The position numbers and the translations under genes were made by a program. Source: CAWIJJ01 sp963836405 (GTDB lineage Bacteria > Acidobacteriota > Terriglobia > Bryobacterales > Bryobacteraceae). From it: a stretch of DNA of 64,000 nt. How positions within the stretch are numbered: position 1 is the stretch's first letter; every line of letters begins with the position of its first letter. The notes under the pieces are model-generated. The model saw only the letters and a list, made by a program, of their open reading frames with translations, was not told the DNA's origin and did no database searches. Shown here piece after piece: positions 44,488-53,403 of the stretch. Location of the stretch: contig CAWIJL010000010.1 of NCBI GenBank assembly GCA_963836405.1, positions 248,001 through 312,000 of the forward strand. Direction: 5' to 3'.

Positions 44488-46737
44488 CTAACCCCGATTC
44501 CTTCCGCCGGCCAGCAGCGCGACGATTCGGGCCGGCGTCATGGGCGCCGCGGTCGCACGCAAACCGGTTGCATGATAAAACGCGTTGGCGATTGCCGCGG
44601 CCGCCGGAATGGTGGCCGGTTCGCCGAGCCCCTTGGTGCTGGTGGTGTCGCACTCGTGATCGTGCGGGTCGATGGGCACCACGGAAAGATCCGCCGGCAC
44701 GTCCTTCGCGGTCGGTATCTTGTAGTCGTGCAAATTGGCGTTCGCCATTTTGCCGGTCGGCCCGTCCATGACGCGCTGCTCGGTCAGGCCGAAGCCGATC
44801 CCCATGGTGAGACCGCCGAACACCTGGTTGCGGTAGGTGAGCAGGTTCATCACGCGCCCGCTATCGTGCGCGGCCAGCATGCGCACCACCCGCATTTCGC
44901 CCGTGCGCGTGTTCACTTCCACCTCGGCGAAATGCGCGGCGAACGGACGGATCGCCTTATCCGTAGGGTTGGGTCCGCGAATGCCGACTCCAACCACTAC
45001 CTGCTGCGACCGTAATGCGGAAAGGGCCGTGACAGCCACTTTGGGGGTGCCGCCCGGACCCGAGATCTCGCCGTTTTCGAGCGTCAGCGACTCGGGCGCG
45101 ACCTTGAGCTGTTCGGCGGCCAATGCCAGCAACTGCGCTTTCACATCGAGCGCCGCCGCGCGCACCGCCGGCGAATCCGCCATCACCGTCTTGCTGCCGC
45201 CGCTGGGGCCGGTGAACTGCGTGGTTTTGGTGTCCGCGTTTTCCACGCCGATCCGCTCGACCGGCACTCCCAGTTCCTCGGCCACCACCATCGCCATCAC
45301 AGTCTTGGTGCCGGTGCCGAGGTCGGCCGCGCCCATGTTGAGGTTGACGCTGCCGTCCGGGTAGAAACGGACGATCGCGGTCGATGGCGGCCGGCCCGGA
45401 GAGCCCCACATCCCCGCTGCCATGCCCACGCCGCGCACCACGGGACCCGAAGGCTTTGCCTGCGCGCGCGCCTGCTCCCATCCAAACGCCTTCGCCCCTT
45501 CAGTCAGGCATTGCGGCAGTCCGTTCGATGTATAGGGCTTGTTCTGCTCCACCTGGCAAAGCATGGAGACGTTCTTGAGCCGCAATTCCACCGGATCCAT
45601 GCCGATCTTCCCGGCCAGCGAATCCATGATCTGCTCGAGGGCCCAGTTGCCCTGGGGATAACCGGGCGCGCGGAATGCGCGAGCCTGGCCCGCGTTGATC
45701 ATGGCCGAGACTTCGTTGATCCGCACATTTGGGCATGTGTACAGGTCCATGAACTGGTAGGCGGCCGAGGATCCGCCAGGATATGCGCCCACTTCGCCCG
45801 TGCCGGTCAACTGGAGCGCCGTCAGGGTGCCATCCTTCTTCACGCCCGCCTTGACGCGCAGGTTGTGGGCAGGCCGGTTCCCCATGCAGAGAAACGTCTC
45901 TTCGCGCGTAAGAAAGAGTTTGACCGGCCGCCGCGTCTTCCTGGCGAGCAGCGCCGCCATCACTGTGTGTTTGTTCAATCCGAGTTTGCTGCCGAAACCG
46001 CCGCCCATGTAATGTCCGATTACACGAACCTTGCTGAGCGGCATGCGGAGCGCGCTGGCCATCGAGTTCTGCACGGCGAAGACGCCCTGTGTCGAGTCCC
46101 ACACCGTCAGTACGTCGCCATCCCACCTGGCGGTCGATCCGTGAACTTCCATCGGGGCGTGGATTTCACAACTGGTCTCGAAACTCTCTTCGACCACCGC
46201 ATCGGCTTCCGCAAAGCCCTTGTCCACGTCGCCGCGGTTAACCTGCGTCGGCCTCCCGGACCGGTTGCCGCCCTCGTGGACCGCGGGTGCGCCCTCCTTG
46301 AGGGCCGCTTCCATGTCGGCGACGAACGGCAACGTTTCGTACTGCACCGCGATGGCGCGCACCGCGTCCCACGCCTGCTGCGGATTCTCCGCCGCCACCA
46401 CAGCAATCTCTTCGCCCTCGTAGCGGCAATGCGGATCGAACAGCCGGCTGACGGGCCGCCCCGCCAGTGTGCCGTACCAGGCGATATTCGCCTCCGGATC
46501 CGCGTCCGACAGAATGGCGCGCACGCCGGGCATCTCCCGCGCTTTCGCCAAGTCCACTTTCTTGACCATGGCATGCGGATGCGGACACCGCAGCGTCGCC
46601 CCGTACAGCATGTCGGGCAGCATCAGGTCCAGCGGGTACACCGCCTTTCCGCTCAGCCGTTCGAACGCGTCCACGCGCGGAACCGGCTTACCGACGACCT
46701 TGGTTTCGCCCCACGGTTTGGGATTGGTTTCCGCCAC
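44488..46737 (-). CDS. Molybdopterin-binding catalytic subunit of PaoABC-like aldehyde oxidoreductase
   Basis: 749 residues of the xanthine oxidase family: MPT-binding regions GGGFGSK (near 247) and TKTTQFTGPSGGSKT, and the catalytic glutamate in KGLGEPA (about E706). It oxidises aldehydes (or related carbonyls) with water at a Mo-oxo/sulfido centre. It lies 3 bp after the [2Fe-2S] gene. No signal of its own is seen; it probably co-exports with the Tat-targeted small subunit. Chaperone and cofactor genes are not in the window. Confidence 0.9.
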   Translation of the reverse strand: MAETNPKPWGETKVVGKPVPRVDAFERLSGKAVYPLDLMLPDMLYGATLRCPHPHAMVKKVDLAKAREMPGVRAILSDADPEANIAWYGTLAGRPVSRLFDPHCRYEGEEIAVVAAENPQQAWDAVRAIAVQYETLPFVADMEAALKEGAPAVHEGGNRSGRPTQVNRGDVDKGFAEADAVVEESFETSCEIHAPMEVHGSTARWDGDVLTVWDSTQGVFAVQNSMASALRMPLSKVRVIGHYMGGGFGSKLGLNKHTVMAALLARKTRRPVKLFLTREETFLCMGNRPAHNLRVKAGVKKDGTLTALQLTGTGEVGAYPGGSSAAYQFMDLYTCPNVRINEVSAMINAGQARAFRAPGYPQGNWALEQIMDSLAGKIGMDPVELRLKNVSMLCQVEQNKPYTSNGLPQCLTEGAKAFGWEQARAQAKPSGPVVRGVGMAAGMWGSPGRPPSTAIVRFYPDGSVNLNMGAADLGTGTKTVMAMVVAEELGVPVERIGVENADTKTTQFTGPSGGSKTVMADSPAVRAAALDVKAQLLALAAEQLKVAPESLTLENGEISGPGGTPKVAVTALSALRSQQVVVGVGIRGPNPTDKAIRPFAAHFAEVEVNTRTGEMRVVRMLAAHDSGRVMNLLTYRNQVFGGLTMGIGFGLTEQRVMDGPTGKMANANLHDYKIPTAKDVPADLSVVPIDPHDHECDTTSTKGLGEPATIPAAAAIANAFYHATGLRATAAPMTPARIVALLAGGRNRG

Positions 46738-46740
46738 GGC

Positions 46741-47349
46741 TCACCTCTCCGCTTTCTTGAGCGCTGCCGCGCGCTCGGCCGCTTTGAATATGTGGGCGTA
46801 GGCGCCGCAGCGGCAAAGATTGCCGCTCACGCCTTCGCGGATCTCTTCCATGCTGGGCTCGGGATTCTTGCGCAACAGCCCCTCCACGTTCACGATCTGG
46901 CCGCAGGTACAATACCCGCACTGGTAAGCGTCTTCTTCGCGGAACGCCTGCTGCACGGGCCCGAGTTCCGTGCCGGCCATCAGGCCCTCGATAGTGGTGA
47001 TCTCCTTGCCCGCGGCCTCGAGCGCCAGCGTCATGCAGGAGTAGCGCGAAACCCCGTCGATCAGGACCGTGCACGCTCCGCATTCGCCGCGCTCGCAGCC
47101 TGGCTTGGTCCCGGTCAATTCAAGCCGCTCCCGCAGCACGTGCAGCAGCGTCCATCGGGGCTCCACCATCACGATATGGGATTCGTTGTTGACTTTGAGG
47201 ACAACCTTAACCAGGTTGTCGCCCACGATTTCCTGCGCGCCGGCCTCCTGGGGCAGCGTTAATAACGCGGCCTCGGTGGCTCCGGCGGCGACGGAGTTGA
47301 AAAAGCGTCTCCGGCTTACGCCGCTGGTCGGTTGGTCGGGTTTCTTCAT
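46741..47349 (-). CDS. [2Fe-2S] subunit of PaoABC-like aldehyde oxidoreductase, Tat-exported
   Basis: 202 residues. Twin-arginine signal (SRRRFFNSVAAG) at the start. Plant-type cluster motif KPGCERGECGACTVL with a further Cys (YSC), then the C-terminal helical cluster AYQCGYCTCGQ and LCRCGAY. Both [2Fe-2S] clusters are intact. It links the molybdenum centre to FAD and, by precedent in E. coli PaoA, carries the whole complex to the periplasm. First gene of the operon. Confidence 0.92.
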   Translation of the reverse strand: MKKPDQPTSGVSRRRFFNSVAAGATEAALLTLPQEAGAQEIVGDNLVKVVLKVNNESHIVMVEPRWTLLHVLRERLELTGTKPGCERGECGACTVLIDGVSRYSCMTLALEAAGKEITTIEGLMAGTELGPVQQAFREEDAYQCGYCTCGQIVNVEGLLRKNPEPSMEEIREGVSGNLCRCGAYAHIFKAAERAAALKKAER

Positions 47350-47401
47350 TCAGGGCCTCATTGTCCTGAATGTATCACCGTTTCGTGGAGGAAGTGGATA
47401 G

Positions 47402-47899
47402 CTATTGTGCGGCCGGAGCGGGGGACAGGCTCATGGCGATCTTTTTGGCCGTCTCCGCCGTCACCGCGGGAAGAAAAGTCACACGGCAACTGCACGTACC
47501 GGCATTTCCCGGCACGCTGGCGCCCAAGGCGTTCGGCTCATCGGTGTTGCTGGAAACCCGGTCCTGGTAAAAGACCCTTTTGGCCGTATTCTCAAACAGC
47601 TTCTCCTTGCGCACGCCCAGCAGTCTCTGGAGGGTCTCCGTCAGCGGCTGAAATTTCTGCTCGGGCTGGCTGGTGACCACCGCGATGGCCGTGGTGGTGT
47701 CCTGAAAGATGGCGGCCCCGGTGCTCGCGTCCATGGGAGTCCAGTCCGGCGGCACGGAGATCTGGCAGACGCTCTTGGCGTCCTTGATGATTTTCCAACC
47801 GGGTGGCACCGGCTGTCCGGACGGTGCGGCCTGTTCGGACTGTGGCATGAGCGGTCCGCACCACAAGAGAAACAGAATGCAAACAATTGCTTCTCTCAT
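47402..47899 (-). CDS. Secreted protein of unknown function
   Basis: 165 residues with signal peptide (MREAIVCILFLLWCGPLMPQ). A compact domain follows with WKIIKDAKSVCQISVPPDW and CSCRVTFLPAV. Three mature cysteines could form disulfides. No family recognised. It lies 52 bp beyond the start of the [2Fe-2S] gene on the same strand and could precede it in a transcript. Confidence 0.65.
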   Translation of the reverse strand: MREAIVCILFLLWCGPLMPQSEQAAPSGQPVPPGWKIIKDAKSVCQISVPPDWTPMDASTGAAIFQDTTTAIAVVTSQPEQKFQPLTETLQRLLGVRKEKLFENTAKRVFYQDRVSSNTDEPNALGASVPGNAGTCSCRVTFLPAVTAETAKKIAMSLSPAPAAQ

Positions 47900-48000
47900 G
47901 GCCGAAGTCTACCGCCATGAAGCGCCGTAAACAAGCGGCCGGCGAATTGGGATCGGCGAGTCCGCCCATCGCGCGCCGCCCGCGATACACTGTCGGAACG

Positions 48001-49221
48001 ATGCGAATGCTTGCCATTCTGGCTCTCCTGGCGGCTTCCTGTTCCGCGCAGCAGGTGGGCCAGCCCCTTCCTCCGTGGACGCCCGGAATCCTCGACATCC
48101 ACCAGATCGACACCGGCCGCGGCAATTCCGCCTTCCTGGTTTTTCCCGATGGCACCACCATGCTGCTGGATGCCGGCGACGGCGGCAATCCCCCACCGCG
48201 CGGGACGCCGCCCAGGCCGGACGCCTCCCGCACGCCGGGCGAGTGGATCGCCCGCTACATTCGCCACATGCTGGCCCACGACGCCTCCCCCGCTCTCGAC
48301 TACGGATTCCTGACCCACTTCCACGACGACCACATGGGCGGCCCTACGCCGTCCTCGAAAACCGCCCGTGGCGGCTACAAACTCACCGGCATCACCGAGG
48401 TCGGCGACCTGATTCCGATCCGCCTCATGCTGGACCGCGGCTGGCCCGACTACAACTACCCTGCGCCGCTCACCGGCGCGGGCGTCGCCAACTACCGCGC
48501 CTTTCTCGAATGGCAGCGGAAGAACAACGGCATGCAGGTGGAACGATTGAAGCCGGGGCGCAACGACCAGATCGTACTGCGCCGCGACCGTGGGAAGTAC
48601 CCTAATTTCGAGGTTCGTAACATCGACGCGAATGGCGAGGTCTGGACCGGCGTCGGAACCAACACCCGCGCTTATCATCCCCGCGTCGCGGACCTGAAGC
48701 CCGCCAACTATCCCACCGAGAACATGTGCTCCATGGGAATCCGCATCAGCTATGGCCGGTTCGATTTCTATAGCGGCGGCGACATCCCCGGCGTGCACCG
48801 CGAAGGCGCGCCGCCCTGGCACGACATGGAGACACCGGTGGCCCAGGCGGTGGGTCCGGTGGAAGTCAGCGTCCTCAATCACCACGGGAATCGCGATTCC
48901 CAAAATGCGTTTTTCGTGGCCTCGCTGCGCCCGCAGGTCTTCATCATTCCCGTCTGGTCCGCCGACCATCCCGGTCACGACGTGCTCGAAAGAATGTACT
49001 CGGAAAGCCTCTATCCCGGCCCGCGCGACGTGTTCGCCACCAACATGCTCGAGGCCAACCGGCTCGTCATCGGCCCGCTGCTCGACCGCCTCAAGAGCGC
49101 CCAGGGCCACATCGTCGTGCGTGTGGATCCGGGCGGCGACACGTTCCGCGTCATCATCCTGGACGATTCCGCGGAGACCTACCGGGTGAAGTCGGTTCAC
49201 GGCCCTTACCAGTCGCGCTGA
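48001..49221 (+). CDS. Secreted metallo-beta-lactamase-fold hydrolase
   Basis: 406 residues from ATG 48001, with a signal peptide whose end (LLAASCSAQQ) could be a lipobox. MBL motifs: TTMLLDAGDGG, THFHDDHMGG (HxHxDH, two-metal site), SGGDIPG and NHHGNRDS. The substrate is unknown; comEC-like or phosphodiesterase-like MBL proteins are the closest layout. An upstream in-frame ATG (47887) overlaps the divergent gene and has no signal peptide. Confidence 0.88.
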   Translation: MRMLAILALLAASCSAQQVGQPLPPWTPGILDIHQIDTGRGNSAFLVFPDGTTMLLDAGDGGNPPPRGTPPRPDASRTPGEWIARYIRHMLAHDASPALDYGFLTHFHDDHMGGPTPSSKTARGGYKLTGITEVGDLIPIRLMLDRGWPDYNYPAPLTGAGVANYRAFLEWQRKNNGMQVERLKPGRNDQIVLRRDRGKYPNFEVRNIDANGEVWTGVGTNTRAYHPRVADLKPANYPTENMCSMGIRISYGRFDFYSGGDIPGVHREGAPPWHDMETPVAQAVGPVEVSVLNHHGNRDSQNAFFVASLRPQVFIIPVWSADHPGHDVLERMYSESLYPGPRDVFATNMLEANRLVIGPLLDRLKSAQGHIVVRVDPGGDTFRVIILDDSAETYRVKSVHGPYQSR

Positions 49222-49394
49222 CCCGCTCCCGGAGGTTCTGTCAATCTCCACCGTACGGTTTCGGAACACTCGAATTCCCGGAAAAGGATGTTTGCTTCCA
49301 ACTCGGCGATTGGCCGCTCCGGATTCAAGCGGATGCTCGCGTAGAATCGGGTTTGCGGCCCATCGGACACGACCTTCAATTCCGGAGACACCCC

Positions 49395-49862
49395 ATGAGT
49401 CAGTCCATTCAGAAGATCACGCCGTTTCTTTGGTACGACAACCAGGCGGAAGAAGCGGCCCGTTTCTACACCTCCATTTTCAAGAATTCGAAAATCGATA
49501 CGACGACGCGATACGGAGATAGCGGGCCCGGTCCCAAGGGCAGCGTGATGACTGTGGTTTTCAGGCTCGAGGGGCAACAGTTCATCGCCCTGAATGGTGG
49601 CCCCCACTTCAAGTTCACCGAAGCTATTTCGCTGGTGGTGAATTGCGAAACGCAGCAGGAGATCGACGAGCTTTGGGCGAAGCTCTCCGAGGGCGGCGAA
49701 GGGCTTCAGTGCGGCTGGCTCAAGGACAAGTATGGCCTGTCGTGGCAGATCGTTCCCACAGTGCTCAGCAAGCTGATGCAGGATCCGGAGCGGGCGAATC
49801 GAGTGATGAAAGTCCTGTTGCCGATGAAGAAACTCGACATCGCGACCCTCGAGCAGGCGTAG
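49395..49862 (+). CDS. PhnB-type VOC family protein
   Basis: About 155 residues from ATG 49395. MSQSIQKITPFLWYDNQAEEAARFY, FRLEGQQFIALNGGPHFKF and CGWLKDKYGLSWQIVP are core segments of the PhnB/3-demethylubiquinone-methyltransferase-like VOC group; no metal site is clear. Exact function is unknown; members are often annotated by homology only. Confidence 0.88.
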   Translation: MSQSIQKITPFLWYDNQAEEAARFYTSIFKNSKIDTTTRYGDSGPGPKGSVMTVVFRLEGQQFIALNGGPHFKFTEAISLVVNCETQQEIDELWAKLSEGGEGLQCGWLKDKYGLSWQIVPTVLSKLMQDPERANRVMKVLLPMKKLDIATLEQA

Positions 49863-49869
49863 GTTCGCC

Positions 49870-50043
49870 CTACAGCGCGCGCAGGCATTCGACCGCCCCG
49901 GCGCGTCTCGCGGTGCGCGCGGCGGGAACGCTCAAAGCGAGGAAGGCGATCAGGACCACCGCGCACGAAGCCGCCGCGAACGTGCGCGCGTCGGTAGGCG
50001 GGATGCCGTAGTGATAGGCGCCAAGCAGGCGCGCCAGTGCGTC
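49870..50043 (-). pseudogene. C-terminal remnant of a second ADOP permease
   Basis: About 55 codons ending at TAG 49870: ARLLGAYHYGIPPTDARTF, then a hydrophobic helix, then VPAARTARRAGAVECLRAL. This matches the ADOP C-terminus at 23986 (LLASQLFGVKPTDAATYF...VPAWRAMRVDPLVALRNE). It has no start and is joined to the 3' end of the AMP-forming ligase gene, so everything upstream was deleted or replaced. Confidence 0.85.
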
Positions 50044-51646
50044 AGGACGCCCCGGGCGCAGCGTTCTGCTTCTGAATCTCGTGTTCGCGCATGCGGAATT
50101 TCTGCACTTTGCCCGAGATGGTCGTCGGAAAGGAATCGACGAAGCGGATGTATTGCGGGATCTTGAAGTGCGCGATCTGCCCGCGGCAAAATTGCCGGAA
50201 TTCCTCTTCGGTGGCCGTTTCTCCGGCGCGCAGCCGGATCCAGGCGGCCACCGCCTCCCCCAAGCGCCGGTCGGGCACTCCCACCACCTGCACATCCGCA
50301 ATCTTGGGATGCGTATGGAGGAACTCCTCCACCTCCCTGGGTGAGATATTTTCGCCGCCTCGAATAATGGTATCTTTGGCGCGTCCGGTGATCCGGATGT
50401 AGCCGTCGGGCTGCATGCGCGCCAAGTCGCCGGTGTGCAGCCATCCCTGCGCGTCGATGGTGGCGGCTGTCGTTTCCGGATCGCCGTCGTAACCGTTCAT
50501 CACCATGTAGCCGCGCGCGCAGAGTTCGCCTTCCTCGTCATAGGCTACGGTTTCGCCATCCTCGGTGGAGACGATCTTCACCTCGGTATTGGGCATCGCC
50601 ACGCCCACCGTGCCCACCCGCTTCTCCACCGGATCGTCCAGCTTGGACATGGTGACGATGGGCGAGCTTTCTGTTTGCCCGTACCCGATGATTATGCCCG
50701 GGCAGTGCATGTCCGTCATCACTCGCTTCATCACTTCGATGGGACACGGTGATCCCGCCATCATGCCGGTGCGCAGGCTGGTGAGGAGAAAGCGCGGGAA
50801 TTCGGGATGCTCGAGTTCCGCGATGAACATGGCCGGCACCCCGTAGACCATCGTGCACTCTTCGGCATCGATGGCTTCGAGGACCGCCAGCGCATCGAAG
50901 CGCGCCGAGGGAAGCACCATCGCAGCGCCGGTGAGAATCCAGGTCATCGCGCCGATGACGCAGCCGAAACAATGGTACAGCGGAACAGGAAGGCAGATGC
51001 GGTCGCGCTCGGTGGCAAGAAATCCCCCCGCAATGACAGCGCCGTTGTTCACCAGGTTGTGATGCGTCAGTAGAACGCCCTTGGGGTTGCCCGTCGTGCC
51101 GGAGGTGTACTGAATGTTGGCGACGTTCGAAGGCGCCGGTGTGGACTCCGGCAGCGGGCCGGGCGAGGCGAGCATCCGGCGCCACGAATCCTGCCCGATA
51201 CCGATCACGTGGCGCAGTTCGTCCTGGTGCCCGTCGCGCGCGTCCGCCAGGATGGCCAGGTAATCGCCGCGCTCGTCCTTCTCCCAAAGAAACAGCGCGT
51301 GCATGCGGCTGCGCTGGATCACATAGCGCATCTCGTGCGAGCGGTAGGCCGGATTGAGATTGACCAGCACCAGCCCGCAGCGCGCCGCCGCAAGCTGGAG
51401 CAGCAGCCACTCGTGGCAGTTCGGCGACCAGACGCCGATGCGGTCGCCCGGCGCCAAGCCAAGTCCCGCGAGTCCCGCCGCCACGGTGTCCACTTCGCGC
51501 GCCAGATCACCCCAGGTAAGGCGCAGGTTCTGGTGGCGGGAAACCAGTGCGAGGCGTTCTGCGAAACGCTTCGCAGTGGACGCAAAGGCCTCGAAGATAT
51601 TGGTGTTGAGCACCGGCGCGGACGGGCCTCGAGCTTGGCTGGGCAT
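50042..51646 (-). CDS. AMP-forming acyl-CoA synthetase (FadD-like)
   Basis: 534 residues from ATG 51646 (MPSQARGPS). Adenylation motifs: YTSGTTGNPKG, GYGQTESSP, LHTGDLARMQPDGYIRITGR, and GKVQKFRMRE with the catalytic Lys. Together they activate a carboxylic acid, most likely a medium-chain fatty acid, to acyl-CoA. The reading frame is open upstream to 53047 but overlaps the TPR gene and is antisense to it, so that extension is rejected. The 3' end abuts an ADOP remnant. Confidence 0.9.
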   Translation of the reverse strand: MPSQARGPSAPVLNTNIFEAFASTAKRFAERLALVSRHQNLRLTWGDLAREVDTVAAGLAGLGLAPGDRIGVWSPNCHEWLLLQLAAARCGLVLVNLNPAYRSHEMRYVIQRSRMHALFLWEKDERGDYLAILADARDGHQDELRHVIGIGQDSWRRMLASPGPLPESTPAPSNVANIQYTSGTTGNPKGVLLTHHNLVNNGAVIAGGFLATERDRICLPVPLYHCFGCVIGAMTWILTGAAMVLPSARFDALAVLEAIDAEECTMVYGVPAMFIAELEHPEFPRFLLTSLRTGMMAGSPCPIEVMKRVMTDMHCPGIIIGYGQTESSPIVTMSKLDDPVEKRVGTVGVAMPNTEVKIVSTEDGETVAYDEEGELCARGYMVMNGYDGDPETTAATIDAQGWLHTGDLARMQPDGYIRITGRAKDTIIRGGENISPREVEEFLHTHPKIADVQVVGVPDRRLGEAVAAWIRLRAGETATEEEFRQFCRGQIAHFKIPQYIRFVDSFPTTISGKVQKFRMREHEIQKQNAAPGAS

Positions 51647-51742
51647 CGTAACTGGAATCACGAGTGTAACGGAATTGAAGAGCCGATTGGGAGGGCGAAT
51701 CCGCGTTAATCGGCATAACGTAATATATCGGCGAGGGATGCT

Positions 51743-53341
51743 ATGCGATTGCTGTCTGTTTTCCTGTTTGCCGTGGCGCTGGCCTCTGCCCAGCATCACG
51801 AAATGGCGGCCGAAAAGCCGGTTGCTCTCTACCCCGGTCTGGGGATCTGGAAACACCCCATCCACACGGCCAATCCCGAAGCGCAGAAGTACTTTGACCA
51901 GGGACTCGCGCTCATGTACGGATTCAACCGCTACGAAGCCTTGCGCTCCTTTCGCAAGGTGACCGAACTCGATCCGCAGGCCGCCATGGGCTACTGGGGA
52001 ATGGCGATGGCCCAGGGGCCATACGTAAATATGGATGGCGAGCCGACCTACGACATCAAGGCATCGTGCGCCGCCGCGGAGGCCGGGCTGAAAATCGCGG
52101 CGGCGCCTGAGCGCGAGCGAGCCTATCTTGAAGCCGCGGCAAAATGGTGCCCCGACTACGGCAACCCCGAGGCCTACACCGCGGCCATGCACGCCCTGAT
52201 GCAGAAATATCCGGACGACCTGGACGCGGCTACCCTGTTCGCGGAAAGCCTGATGATTCCCGTGCGCTGGAAATGGTACACCGCCGACGGCACGCCCGCA
52301 CCCGGAATGGAGGAGGCCGAACGAACTCTCGAGGCCGTCATGCGCCGTTGGCCCAACCATCCTGGCGCCAATCACTACTACATCCACGCGGTCGAATCGT
52401 CGAGGACCCCCGAGCGCGCCGTGCCGAGCGCGCAACGGCTGATGGGCGTGACGCCGATGATGGGCCACATGGTCCACATGCCTGCGCACATCTGGCTGGT
52501 GCTGGGCGATTGGGAACTGGCCGCGACCCTGAACGAACGCGCCGCGGAAGTGGACCGCCGGTATTTCGCGGAAACCAACGTGGCGGCCGGATCTTACCCC
52601 ATGTACTACGTGCATAACCTGCATTTCGTGGCCTACGCCCGCTGGATGCAGGGCCGCAAGGAAGACGGCCTGAAGGCGGCGGACACGATGGCCGCGGCCA
52701 TGGAGCCCATGGCGGCCGTGATGCCGGAGTACGCGGACGCCTTCCGCGCCTTGACGCTGTTCGGGCGCGTGCGATTCTCCGATTGGGACGGCATCCTCAA
52801 AATTCCTCAGCCCAAGGCGGAGCAGGCAGCCACCATGATGGCCTGGCATTTCTCCCGGGCGGCGGCCTTGGGGGCGAAGGGTGAACGCGCCGGCGCGATG
52901 AAGGAGCAGGCAGCGTTCGAGGCCGGTCGCAAAATCGTGCCGGCCGACGCTCCCTGGGGCAACAACAAAGCCGTGAACGTGCTCGCGCTGGCCTCTGAAG
53001 TACTCGCCGGACGGCTGGCCGAATCGCCCGCCGAGAGCGTTGCCCATTTTCGCAAGGCGGTGGAGATGCAGGACGCCCTCGTGTATGACGAGCCCCCAGC
53101 CTGGTACTACCCCGTGCGGGAGTCTCTGGGCGCGGCACTGCTCCGTGCCGGAAGCGCGGCCGAGGCAGCCACCGTCTTTCGCGAAGGCGTGGCGCGATCT
53201 CCCAAAAACGGACGCATCCTGTTCGGGCTGATGGAGAGCTTGAAAGCGCAGGGAAAAACGGAAGAGGCTGAATGGGTAAAGAAGGAGTACGAGGCGGCCT
53301 GGGCCAAAGCGGATATTAAGCTGACAGTGGCCGATTTATAA
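51743..53341 (+). CDS. Secreted TPR-repeat protein
   Basis: 532 residues with signal peptide (MRLLSVFLFAVALASA). TPR-type units follow (EAQKYFDQGLALMYGFNRYEA, SFRKVTELDPQAAMGYWGMA) and degenerate ones to the end (AEAATVFREGVARSPKNGRI). A His-rich block lies near 219-255 (NHYYIHAVES, MVHMPAHIWL). Related proteins are common in Acidobacteria with no known biochemical role. It is divergent from the ligase by about 96 bp and ends at a strong terminator. Confidence 0.82.
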   Translation: MRLLSVFLFAVALASAQHHEMAAEKPVALYPGLGIWKHPIHTANPEAQKYFDQGLALMYGFNRYEALRSFRKVTELDPQAAMGYWGMAMAQGPYVNMDGEPTYDIKASCAAAEAGLKIAAAPERERAYLEAAAKWCPDYGNPEAYTAAMHALMQKYPDDLDAATLFAESLMIPVRWKWYTADGTPAPGMEEAERTLEAVMRRWPNHPGANHYYIHAVESSRTPERAVPSAQRLMGVTPMMGHMVHMPAHIWLVLGDWELAATLNERAAEVDRRYFAETNVAAGSYPMYYVHNLHFVAYARWMQGRKEDGLKAADTMAAAMEPMAAVMPEYADAFRALTLFGRVRFSDWDGILKIPQPKAEQAATMMAWHFSRAAALGAKGERAGAMKEQAAFEAGRKIVPADAPWGNNKAVNVLALASEVLAGRLAESPAESVAHFRKAVEMQDALVYDEPPAWYYPVRESLGAALLRAGSAAEAATVFREGVARSPKNGRILFGLMESLKAQGKTEEAEWVKKEYEAAWAKADIKLTVADL

Positions 53342-53395
53342 GCTGACGGCGGGCGCGGGGAAGGCCTTCCCCGCGCCCGCCGCTTTAAGTCAGCT
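53341..53395. terminator. Bidirectional terminator, perfect palindrome
   Basis: 53348-53364 and 53365-53381 form a 17-bp self-complementary palindrome (GGCGGGCGCGGGGAAGG and its complement) with no unpaired loop. Outer arms AGCTGAC (53341) and GTCAGCT (53389) extend it after a 7-nt bulge. It sits between the converging TPR and TonB-receptor genes and could stop both. Confidence 0.8.
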
Positions 53396-53403
53396 TCTAG
53401 TTT

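Noticed and set aside
51646..53047. Upstream extension of the acyl-CoA synthetase frame to 53047 (1001 codons)
   Set aside because: It runs antisense through the TPR gene, has no family sequence before MPSQARGPS, and would overlap a well-supported gene.
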